Assembly: GCA_002914845.1 (NCBI GenBank)
Contig: JXTC01000269.1
Span: 198,687-262,686, forward strand
From: Trema orientale
Lineage: Eukaryota; Streptophyta; Magnoliopsida; Rosales; Cannabaceae
DNA length: 64,000 nucleotides
Direction: 5' to 3'
Positions within the stretch are counted from its first letter, which is position 1. The number at the start of each line of letters is the position of its first letter. The notes beneath the pieces were generated by a model that was given only the letters and a program-made list of their open reading frames with translations, ran no database searches and was not told where the DNA came from. A program made the position numbers and the translations under genes. This document shows positions 11,832 to 21,433 of this stretch, one piece after another.

Positions 11832-13519
11832 CTATCTGGCAGCTCTAGGCCTAAGCTCAATTCCTTCTACAATGAGGCCAGACCAAATAATACTACAACT
11901 AACCTCCTTTAGGCTACACAACACTAAACCATCTTCTCCATTTTCATTATAGAACTCACCCATCTCAATCTCTTTCCACCCATCTCCTCTATCTTGAGGA
12001 AGTGGGAGCATGTTGCTAGAAGGATCTAGGAACACACTTAGCACGTCCAGGTCTCGTCCTTCGAAATTGACACACAGCTGAACCGGTCTTTGGTCGAACC
12101 CGTATTTGTATTCGTCTTCTCTAAGCTTGAAGACAAGGTAGGCCGCATAAGTTGTGTTTTGAGAAAGAATTTTAGTTTCTACATTTGCAATGAGCTGAAG
12201 CCACCATACATAGTTGAGTGTAGCCACTTCAGGGAACCTGTAGTCCATGAGTTAAAGATACACTTAGGAATAGCAACTTATGGCATATAACAATAATAAA
12301 ACAAGGCACTTTGAGGTTGCCTTTTATGATTAGATAATTTCTGGCACAACGGATATTTGATAAGCCGGCTTTTCGCAAGCAAATTGTCGGGTAAAAGATT
12401 TTAAAAATGATTGACGCAAAATCCAATCACATTTTATGATTGTTTTAAGAAGTCGCAAATAAAACGACAAACAGGGATTTTTTTTTTTTTTTTGCTAGCA
12501 AATAAAACTCGAATCAAAATTTCAATATAGCTTAGAATTTGGAGAAATCTATAGGAAGTTGTCTGATCATTTTCGGATTTACTAATCTTGGACCAAAGAA
12601 AACTAGTGTACCAAAGAAAACTAGTGCTATGTGGTTTTACAGCATAAATATGTGAATAAGAGGAGGAGTGAGGGAAATTACCTGGACCCGGGTAAAGATG
12701 TCCATTCCCAGTATTGGGGTGTATCACCCCATGCGATTGAAATCGCTCTTGCCCCAACCATGTAACATTTCTTCCCGCTTGGTCTATCTAGTGCAAAGCT
12801 CTGTGTCAAACAATGCATGCGAAAAAGTCAACTTTTTTCATAAGTAGCAAAACAGCAGAAAGAAATATCATGTGTATAAGATTCTTAACAAATGGTATCA
12901 TAATTCTTGTTTTCCTAAGGAAGAAAGTAGCTGATTTGGCTAGTTTAATTAGTAAGGATGAATCTTATGAATCTATTCATCTTTCATTCTATACAGAAAA
13001 AAGTCAACCATGAAATGTTGTTTGAGAAATCTCATTACAATTATGCAACATATAAGACCATAGTCCAATCTCACGGTTATATGACCTTGAATCAGTCATG
13101 AACTCCGCTCTAACTTCATTAAAATTTCAACATTCACATACAATAATATAATATTGAAATAAAAAAAGACAAAAAACAAAACAAAATAAGAACCCTTTTA
13201 TCAGCTATACTAAAAGTTCAATAGGTAATGAGTAATGCTAGTTAATTACCATGTTACCATTGCCGATGATGATGGGATTGTCACAAAGATGAAAATAGAG
13301 ACTCTTCTTGGTCATGGAACTCCATGTCGTTTCAGGAAAAACGACAGATTTGGAGATGACGTTTCTGTAGTCAGGAGGAAGAAACTTTTCCCAAACGGCA
13401 TCGGAATCGGCAACAGATCTGAACAAAGGAGAGACCACTGAAGACCTGCATGCGTCTCTTGGGCAAGTCAGAGACATTATAAGAGCGATGCACTCTTCTG
13501 GCAATTGGGTTATCTCCAT
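11832..13519 (-). CDS. F-box protein PP2-B-like, copy 2 (3 exons, 264 aa)
   Basis: Same family and exon phases as the gene at 1860-3079. Exons are 13519-13250, 12800-12682 and 12237-11832; GT-AG boundaries give an open frame of 795 nt. The F-box begins MEITQLPEECIALIMSLTCP and continues SDAVWEKFLPPDYRNVISKS. Exon 2 encodes SFALDRPSGKKCYMVGARAI and WGDTPQYWEW. Exon 3 encodes RFPEVATLNYVWWLQLIANV, ILSQNTTYAAYLVFKL, DRGDGWKEIEMGEFYNENGE and GIELRPRAAR at the end. It lacks the Gly/Arg-rich insertion that copy 1 carries after its AAYLV motif. Predicted role: SCF ubiquitin-ligase adaptor with a lectin-like PP2 domain. The target is unknown. Confidence 0.9.
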
Positions 13520-13734
13520 TATTTTCTTCTTTCTTTTTTTTTCCCCCCTGATAATGTCAGTTCTCCCACTTTTTGTTTCTTTTCCTCCTCGGAATATCAA
13601 GTTCTTGAGTTTGGTTTAGAGTTAAAACTCTAAAAGAAATAGTGAATCAAGTTCCTCTCTAATGGATGTTTATTTATTTTTCTTTTTTTTTTAATAAAAG
13701 TTGGACTTAACGGATAACTTTTATTTATTTATTT

Positions 13735-13870
13735 TTTTTTTTTTAAAAAGTGGGGCTTAAGGAGAGACCACTATCCAATTACTACCCCACTCCATTAGGG
13801 ATAATAGGCTTTTACGCCTACTCCGGTATGACTCAAGCCTAAGACCGAGTATAATGATCAGCAGATCAAG
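13735..13870 (-). repeat. Possible truncated SINE tail
   Basis: The segment AGTGGGGCTTAAGGAGAGAC with following ACCACTATCC resembles the 3' part of the SINE at about 22376-22541 (AGTGGGGCTTAACTAATGAC, then CACCACTTAC). No clear internal promoter boxes are left here. Confidence 0.25.
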
Positions 13871-14376
13871 GCGTGTATTTATTTATTTATTTGTTTATTT
13901 GCTATCATTTTATTTTTCTCCTTGTTAAGAAAGCTAATTTGAAAAGTTTATTGTGGAAGTCAACTGTTGACCTATAATCAGCTCAAAACAATGAACATAT
14001 GACAGATCGGTTGCCTTATTTATTTATTTATTTATTTATTTCTTATCATTATATTAATGGTTGTTGAATGTTGCCGTTGCCGGCTTGCACTAATGCCACT
14101 GATTTTAACGCCAAAAAAAGGAAAAAGATGGGACGTTTTAATTGGTTTCCTAATGTAGATAGAGACCTTATTCCCAATTGTTATGCTGTAAAGTGGATGG
14201 ATAAACCATTTTTGTGGTCCAGTTAAATGTGAAAGGAGTTATCTTAATTCTAATGAATTTGATTTTCTTTTGTGGAACAAAGAAAAGTAGATAGCTGTTT
14301 CCATCTTAAGGATTGCGTAAATTTTAATTTTTGGTAATCGTAAAAAATTTTATTTGAAAGTAATTATAAATAAGGA

Positions 14377-14778
14377 CGCGTCTACAGTAGGGGCGGCCCT
14401 ACGTAGGGCCTTGTCTATTCACCGTTGGATGAGAATCTGTATATAAATAGATTCTCTACAGATTCCCGTTATTCCCCACAGATTCCCATCCAATGATAAT
14501 TAAGACATAACCCTACGTAGGGACGCCCCTACCGTAGCCATCCCCTATAAGTAAAGTTATGTTTTCGTAAAAAAATAGGGCGCGTCTACGGTAGGGGCGT
14601 CCCTACGTATGGTCCTGTCTATACACCGTTGGATGTGAATCTGTGTATAAATAGATTCTCCACAGATTCCCGTTATTCCCCACAGATTCCCATCCAACGG
14701 TGTATAAGGGATGGCCCTACGTAGGGGCGCCCCTACTGTAGCCCTCCCCAAAAAAATAATAATAATAAGCAAAGTTAT
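14377..14778. repeat. Two tandem copies of a fold-back MITE (about 200-bp period)
   Basis: Each copy begins near GCGTCTACRGTAGGGGCG and ends near GGCGCCCCTACYGTAGCC. This makes inverted ends that also contain the palindrome CCCTACGTAGGG. Copy 1 is about 14377-14562 and copy 2 about 14577-14778. The interiors share ATAAATAGATTCTC and CAGATTCCCGTTATTCCCCA. Both are followed by TAAGYAAAGTTATG, so flanking DNA was duplicated with the element. No protein is encoded. Confidence 0.65.
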
Positions 14779-14842
14779 GCTGATTGATATAATATTTGTT
14801 ACACTGTATAAGGACTCTATATTGTATCAATTAAACATAATA

Positions 14843-15358
14843 CTGTGTTTGGTTGTGCCTTTGTATTGTATTATTTAATACGATATTAAAATTTAATACA
14901 ATACAGAAAATATTATCTAATACAGAATAAAATGTCTGTATTACACTGTATTACATAATTTTAATTTTAACGTAGTATTGTACAATACTCACTCTCCTCA
15001 CTTTTTCTGTTCTTAATTTCTCTCTTATCACTTTCTCTCTCACGTTACTTTATCCTTTTCAAAAGTGGTATTTTTCTAAATAAATTTTTAAAAGTGGTAT
15101 TTTTCTAAATTTATATCAAAAAAGTGATTTTTCGTAAATAATTTTTTAAAAAGTGGTAATTTTACAAATAGTATTTTCCTAAATATTTTTTTAAAATGGT
15201 ATTTTTCTAAATAAATTTTTAAAAATAGTATTTTTCAAAATTAACTTTTTAATACAACATCTTAATACAAATGCAACACCAAACATAATATTGTAATAGA
15301 ATAATACAATACAATACATCACAATACAATATAATATAATACGGCACACCAAACATAG
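14843..15358. repeat. Fold-back element, about 516 bp
   Basis: Left CTGTGTTTGGTTGTGCC and right (other strand) CTATGTTTGGTGTGCC are inverted ends, followed on both sides by TATTGTATTA-rich sequence. The interior has repeated AGTGGTATTTTTCTAAAT units between about 15065 and 15240. There is no open frame and no secure target duplication. Confidence 0.55.
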
Positions 15359-15925
15359 CCTGGGACGAATATGGCTAAATCATTGACTTGGGAAGAAACG
15401 TTTTGACCAATTCAAACTTTTGCATGTGCAATGCAATTAAGAATAGATTATTACACTAGGACATAAAAATTTAAAATAGACACCTTGGGGACCAAGTAAG
15501 CACCTTGGCGCGCACTCAAAGTCATGATTAATTTACTAATGAGATAAATCTACATATATATTATTGCTCCATTAACATGCAATGATATGCCAAACATCCT
15601 GATCGACATCTCGGCCCTGCTGAAAAATTGGGAAATAACACGCTGATCTTTCGCATAATAAATAGGAAATTGTTATAGACTCAATTCTACAAAGTACTCA
15701 TGGAGGGAACAACTATAAGGGTAAATATTGCTTGGTAACACTAGCATACATGATCTAGGTGACAATGTATTTATGGTGATAATTAAGATAAAATAATATA
15801 ATACAAGTCCTAACATATTACTTAATAATAATTATTAGTTGGCAACAATAAAACTTTAATGCGTGGAGCATGTTAATAATTCCATTGTTAAACAAACAAT
15901 ACTCAACTAGTATCTGGATAATCAA
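15359..15925. other. Intergenic, no gene seen
   Basis: No conserved coding segment or transposon end recognised. It separates the fold-back element from the F-box/PP2 remnant. Confidence 0.35.
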
Positions 15926-16089
15926 TCTGGGAGATGACATTTCTGTAGTAAAAAAGAAGAAACAATTCCCACACAACATCCGAATCCACAATGGATCTGA
16001 ACAGAGGAAAGAACCTACATGCATCTCTTGGGATCTAAGAGAAATTATGTCAGAGATACAATACACTGGTAACTGGATAATCTCTATTT
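15926..16089 (-). pseudogene. Exon-1-only remnant of an F-box/PP2-B-like gene
   Basis: On the minus strand, nucleotides align with exon 1 of the two intact copies. The translation passes through pieces such as ISDIISLRSQ, then, in other frames, LFRSI and SDVVWE-like segments, so small deletions have shifted the frame. The expected ATGGAGATTACCCAG start is degraded. Exons 2 and 3 are not found in the following DNA towards lower coordinates. It lies between copy 2 and the plus-strand copy, consistent with a decayed tandem duplicate. Confidence 0.7.
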
Positions 16090-16504
16090 TCTGATTACTT
16101 TCTCACTTTTTTTATGGTTGTGTGTGTATTTTTTTTTTTTTTAGAACACATATATTATCAAAGTCTTTAGTTTCGGTCACGTACTTATAAAGCTCTACCT
16201 TTTTATTGGAATAATATTCGAAATATAAACGCATCATGGGAAGTAATTTCATTGGTTTCTTAGACCTTATCTATGTTTGGTCATTATTATTACATCCTCA
16301 TGATTTGATGAACTTGAGACCATATCCAATGCATTATACTAAAAAAGATGTGCTAAATGCTAGATTTAACACGATATGCTAAATATAATACAAACTTTTT
16401 AAATTTTACTCTAAATATGAGCTTACGCTGCCTGTGGTTTGACAACATATGACTTTTAAGCTAAAGAAAAAGATAAATAACTCTATTAGTCTATGAGACA
16501 AGGA

Positions 16505-16955
16505 AAAAGTCTCACTTTAATCCTTAAATTTTAAATTGAGTCATATTAGTCCTTAAACTATTAAAAATATTTTGTTTTAGTATTTTTGTTATATATTTTG
16601 TTTAACTTTTATCAGAATGAGTACACGATTTACAATATTATATTTCTCATTCTGTATTCGTGATTTTAGTAAAATATCACATTTTCGACAGATCTACATT
16701 ATATTATTACCTAATGTGCAACTAATTTTTGTTAAACTAACTATTTTTAAACTGTTTCAATTCATGTTCTAATATTTTTCTAATGCTAGACTACACTTCT
16801 AGATATAAAATAAGTACAATATATAGAATAACAAAAGTGTCTCATGTTAAGAATAAAACCAAATATATAATAAACAGAACTAAAATGAAACTCTTCTAAT
16901 AATTTAAGAACCAAAATGACACAATTTAAAATTTAGAGACCAGAATGAGATTTTT
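16505..16955. repeat. Fold-back element with long degenerate inverted ends
   Basis: Left AAAAAGTCTCACTTTAATCC followed by TTAAATTTTAAATTGAGTCA is mirrored at the right by TGACACAATTTAAAATTTAG, then CAGAATGAGATTTTTCTC. No open frame of note. Confidence 0.5.
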
Positions 16956-17204
16956 CTCATTAGTTTAATTTAAGGACCAATAGGGTCATATATGAGGGGG
17001 GAAAAAGAATACATATTGAATATTGACCTGTCCTTATTTTCTTTCATCTTTATTTGAAAAACAATGATTAACGTAATAACAATATGTACTTTACTAGAAC
17101 ATAGAGCAACACCTTGGACACCAAGTATTCTCCTTGGCAACCAAGTAATAACAATCTCGATCGGCAATCATAATTAATCTAATAGAAAAACCACGTATTA
17201 TATA

Positions 17205-17225
17205 TATACATATTTATATAGCTGT
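17205..17225 (+). promoter_or_regulatory. Possible TATA element of the plus-strand F-box/PP2 gene
   Basis: TATTTATATAGCT lies about 70-80 bp upstream of the ATG at 17291, a usual distance allowing a short leader. The surrounding DNA is rich in TATA, so this is a positional guess. Confidence 0.35.
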
Positions 17226-18264
17226 AATCACATGTCAAGTATTGGCAAACACAAAATAAGAATCACAAAAGATCAAGGACAGAGAGAGAGATGGAAGGAG
17301 AGATGAGCTCGGAAGTCAACATCTTGGACTTGCCGGAGGACTGTATATCCCACATTCTCTCGTTGACTTCGCCTGGTGACGTGTGCAGATGTGCCACGGT
17401 CTCAACCAAGTTTCGCCGTGCCGCACAATCCGACGTCGTTTGGAACCAGTTTCTGCCGTCTTGTTTGGAGGAAATACTATCCGGATCGGTGTTCGCCTCC
17501 AAGAAAGACCTCTACTTTCAACTCTGTGGCTCTGGGATCCTCATCGATGGAGGTAACAATAAGGTAGTTTTCTATGAGATCCCTTCAAAAGAGATATCAG
17601 TTATTGTCGTTTGCTGGGGACGCCAAGAAGACCGACTATATATACATAGAGCATGAATACTATTGTCGTTTTCGTTATTTCCTTTGGAAATTGTTGTCGT
17701 TTTATTATTTCCACAAAGTCATTTATGATAATTCATTTAGGAGTGATTTGCAAGTGTAGCTAAAATAAGGTCACATCTGTCTGGGTGTAACTTTTGAGTT
17801 ATCATTACTCTTAGCAAAATACACCACTTAGAAATTGACTTTTAATGATGATCTACTTTTTGGAAATTAGAACAAATGATTTTTAAATGTAGGTCAGTTA
17901 TTAAGAATCATTTTCTAAATGGTCTACTTTCCTGAGTTTCTTATTTATTTACTTGTGTTTACTTGTCCGTTTCACGCAATATTTAAAACGATTTCTTCAG
18001 CCATAACTTAACATGCACTGTAATTTTTTATTTTGTTAATAACAGTACCAATAGAAAAATTAAATAATAGTATTCTATATATGGAGACATGATCAGTTAG
18101 AAACTTTGAGAATATGACATAGAAATAATATTTCTGTCACAATCTTCTTGCATAAAAGTGTTCATTCTCCTTTTTTTCTGTTTCTTTTTCGTTTTTTTTT
18201 AATTTTTGTGGTTACATTCGTTGTTCAATTCCATGTACATGATCTTTTTTCTTTTATATATATA

Positions 18265-18520
18265 TGGGTGAGGTTTCAATGGTTACTGCTATATTTACCC
18301 ATCAATGGTTACTATTTTTTTAGCCGTTAGATGAAAATCTAACGGTTTTAATTACATTGGTAATTGCGCAGCAAAATTTATTGTAATTAATTGGCATTGA
18401 TATTATAAATTTTTTTTAGAAAGTCAACTTAGTAATACCCTAATTTAAATAATAAATTTATTATTACACGCATTTTAATGATGGTTACTCATGGAGACGT
18501 AACCATTGAAACCTCCTCCA
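18265..18520. mobile_element. MITE family A, short copy in F-box gene intron 1
   Basis: Left GGGTGAGGTTTCAATGGTTA and right (other strand) GGAGGAGGTTTCAATGGTTA are inverted ends bordered by TA tracts. Outer sequence matches the 5201-6094 element and the fragment at about 1575-1630. No coding capacity. Confidence 0.65.
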
Positions 18521-18538
18521 TATATATATATATATATA

Positions 18539-18792
18539 GAGAAATGGGTGCCAATCCAATAGGTATTTTTTTTTTTTACTAATGTGTAGGTATTTTTTTT
18601 TTAGCTATTGGATCATATTATTTAATGGTGATCCAACGGCTATAATAATGCGTATGAAAAGACGTGCATCATTAATGTTATTTTTCTCTCTTACTTTTTA
18701 ATATAAAAAAATATAAAAAAAAAAATTTATTAGCCAAATTGATACCCTATGCATAGGTTAAAAAAAAATACCTACTGGATTAATGGTGCTAA
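18539..18792. mobile_element. MITE family B copy in F-box gene intron 1
   Basis: Ends are inverted: left GGTGCCAATCCAATAGGTAT, right (other strand) AGCACCATTAATCCAGTAGG. Interior landmarks GATCCAACGGCTATAATAAT, AAAAGACGTGCATCATTAAT and CTCTCTTACTTTTTAATA recur in copies near 34.2 and 37.6 kb. It sits directly after the family A element, separated by a TA tract. Confidence 0.7.
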
Positions 18793-19819
18793 TATATATA
18801 TATATATATATATTTTGGGTTTATATATCAGAGTTTTGCATTAGATAAATTGAGTGGCAAAATATGGTATATGCTCGGACCGGGAGAACTATCAATGTCT
18901 TGGGATAAATATGACGAACCTGCCGACTAGGATCCGTTCAGTCAAATGATCCTTAGCTTACCCAACTACAAACCTGTTACCTCAAGGTTCTCCCTTGTAC
19001 AATAATAATAATAATATTAATAATAATATTATTATTATTATTATTAATAAAGGCGATGATGATCAGTTATGACTCGTTATTCTGAGACTATTATTAAAAT
19101 TATGTGCAGATTTTCGGAGAAGCCTCGTATAAATGATGTACATGAGCTTTCAATCCAAGCCAAGATAAAAATGCGGTTCTTGTCACCTAACACTCGTTAC
19201 GTTGATTACTTTATTTATGTGCCTCGATTCAATGGGATCGAGTATCCTCCATTTTCGGTATCAGTCAGATCTAGAGTTGTTGGAGAAGAATTGACAATAA
19301 CAAATTATGCTCGTTTGGAAGATGATTTTCTTACACGTCCTGAATATAACGGATACCATCCGAGAAAAAGAGATGATGGGTGGACAGAGGTTGAGATAGG
19401 AGAGTTCTTCACCGGTGATCTCGATCATGATCGTGATTGTGAGGTGGAGACATGCTTGTGGGAAACCGGAGAATATGTTACTGTGGCGTGTGGACTCGTT
19501 GTCCAAGGCATTGAGCTTCGGCCAACTGAGGACTAAGATTTGAATCACAGCATTCTATTGGGGCTTTCACATCTACCTTTTTAGTGAAAGACCATGATTG
19601 CATTTCTCATCTCTAGCCAAGCACAAAGTCAGTGAGGGGCGAGTGGGGCTCGAGCTTATTTATTTAAATCTTATCACTATATATTATGGTGAATCATCTA
19701 ATATATAACTACACTGAAGGAAGAATTTTGGGAGGCTAAGTCCGTGGTAGAGTGATATATGTGTTTGTCATATAGATTGCTTCGTTATGTTTGCTAGACT
19801 TAAAAAAGTCCAACTTTGA

Positions 19820-19990
19820 GCCTTGAGGTGTTTTGGTAGTTTTATGGTCATTTTGGAGGGAAAGAAGTAATCTGAAGCATGGCAGTGTAGACAAGAGTAC
19901 TGAGGCTGTGTTGAAAGAATCGGGTTGCCTTTATTTTGAGTTCCAGTGGGCGAAACAGCGGATTGACGAGAACAAACTCAGCCTCCTTTT
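19820..19990 (+). pseudogene. Possible LINE RNase H/RT C-terminal fragment
   Basis: A short open frame reads VVLWSFWRERSNLKHG. This resembles the W-x-x-W-x-E-R-N-x-x-x-H-G segment found near the C-terminal part of plant non-LTR retrotransposon polyproteins. Nothing else of the element is recognisable nearby. Confidence 0.3.
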
Positions 19991-20329
19991 TCTTTTTCTT
20001 TTTTTTCAAGCCATGGTAATATTGAAAGTAGTGATTGAACTACGTGTTTATCTCAGTTTGTAATTACGCTATCATGGTTTATTATAACTATGTTCAAATT
20101 GAGACCATGGCAAAAAAAATAAAAGTTGAATGCATCAAGGCGTACATTTAAAAGTTAATTTAAGAACAAAACTGAAACAAATACGTAAATCACGGACCAA
20201 ATCTAGGATATTTTGAAAGTACGACACCAAAAGTTATATTTGGAGTTATTGTACAGGGATTAGCTAAAAATAGTATTGACCTTGTATTTTATAAGACAAG
20301 AATATATATTGTTGTTGGGAATAGAAAAA

Positions 20330-20760
20330 GGAAAATAACAAAATCTTTAATTTCTCAATCGGTTTAAATTAGATAATCCACCTTTAATTTTTGAAAATAA
20401 CAAAGTCCTCATTCTGAAATTCAGTTTATGAACAGATTCCCTTGTATCAGTATTTAATAAACTTAAAACAAGAAAAGACAAAGCACCCTTAAGTCTCAAA
20501 TTTTAAATAAAAATTATAAGACAAAAATTCAGAAAGAAAAAAAAAAAAAGAAAAAAGAAGAGAGATAATTTAAGGTTTTTTTTATCATTTTTTATTCGAA
20601 TTTTTGTTTGATATAGTTGTTGACTAAAGGGTGTATTCTTCCCTTTTCTTCTTTTGATTTTGACTGAAGGGTTGATTTGTTTATTAACTGAAGGGGAAGA
20701 TTTGTTATTTTCAAAATCTACAGGTGAATTATCTATTTAACTAAACTGGAGGAAGAATTT
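20330..20760. repeat. Fold-back element
   Basis: TTAGATAATCCACCTTTAAT followed by TTTTGAAAATAACAAA on the left is mirrored by TTTGTTATTTTCAAAATC then AGGTGAATTATCTATTTAA on the right. No gene is present. Confidence 0.45.
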
Positions 20761-20844
20761 TGTACATTCCACCAAAAAAGGGCAAAAAAAAAAAAGAGCA
20801 ATAAGAGTAGGTAAGATTATTCTATTGCAAAGCATGACCATATC

Positions 20845-20931
20845 GGGGTGGTGGCGCAGTTGGCTAGCGCGTAGGTCTCATAGCTCCAGCGAGTGATCCT
20901 GAGGTCGAGAGTTCGAGCCTCTCTCACCCCA
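20845..20931 (+). tRNA. tRNA-Met (CAT), elongator type, with 13-nt intron
   Basis: The sequence folds as a cloverleaf: acceptor GGGGTGG pairs with TCACCCC (one G-T), D arm GCGC...GCGC, T arm with GTTCGAGCC, and a 3' A discriminator. The anticodon CAT is at 20879-20881. A 13-nt intron (20883-20895) interrupts the anticodon loop after the base 3' of the anticodon, as in plant elongator tRNA-Met genes. The T-T pair at the base of the anticodon stem after intron removal is typical of this tRNA. A T-run follows within about 15 nt, as expected for RNA polymerase III termination. Confidence 0.95.
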
Positions 20932-21132
20932 ACGCTATTTTTCCTTTTTAATGGTTCGAGTCGTGACAATGGAACGTTGCAATAGCCTTTCTGAAATAAT
21001 GAATCTCTAATTCTCTATGGCTCACAATACTAAAAATCCGTAGTCCCTCCCAGTAGTGAAATGAGCAGCCCTTTATTTGTTCTTTTTCTCTGTTCTGATT
21101 TAAACGAAATCATTTTAGTTCGGCCATGAACC

Positions 21133-21159
21133 ATCTCTCTCTCTCTCTCTCTCTCTCTC
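21133..21159. repeat. (CT)n microsatellite
   Basis: An uninterrupted run of CT dinucleotides lies about 280 bp beyond the stop codon of the minus-strand gene at 21434-24610. Confidence 0.9.
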
Positions 21160-21433
21160 GTTTTCATCACTTTAACACCCTTTAAGTCATAAAAAACATA
21201 AATCCTAATACCGTTCAGAAAAGAAAATGCATAATTTGTTTCTTAATTTACATCACTTTCCCTTTTACAAGTTACAATTGATTCCATCCAATGAACCCAA
21301 AACTTAGCTACTTATAAAGAGCAGTTCTGTACAGATTATGAGGCCAAGGCTGTAAAGGAAAACACCACCATGATGGATGATAAGTCTAATGGTCTATCAC
21401 TAAAAGGTTCAAACAGGGGAAAGGGGATAAAGG

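Larger units (their letters stand above)
17291..19536 (+). pseudogene. F-box/PP2-B-like gene with an in-frame TAG in exon 2
   Basis: Three exons, 17291-17563, 18832-18986 and 19110-19536, join in the family phases with GT-AG boundaries over 855 nt. Exon 1 is a full F-box (LPEDCISHILSLTSPGDVCR, then SDVVWNQFLP). Exon 2 starts SFALDKLSGKIWYMLGPGEL. Exon 3 has RFSEKPRINDVHEL, FLSPNTRYVDYFIYV, RDDGWTEVEIGEF and GIELRPTED. At 18928-18930 the exon 2 frame reads TAG, codon 124 of the spliced frame, close to where relatives have a Trp; TGG to TAG is the simplest change. All else looks functional, so this is a recent pseudogene, a natural null allele, a sequencing error, or a gene whose exon 2 I have mis-phased. 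If translated it would give the F-box part without the lectin-like domain. Intron 1 is enlarged by two MITEs. Confidence 0.8.

Noticed and set aside
12880..12900. TGGTATCA motif as a retrotransposon primer binding site
   Set aside because: It lies in single-copy-looking sequence beside F-box copy 2, without adjacent LTR ends or gag-pol sequence.
20945..20965. GGTTCGAGTC just after the tRNA as a second tRNA
   Set aside because: Only a B-box-like motif is present; no acceptor or anticodon arms can be formed.
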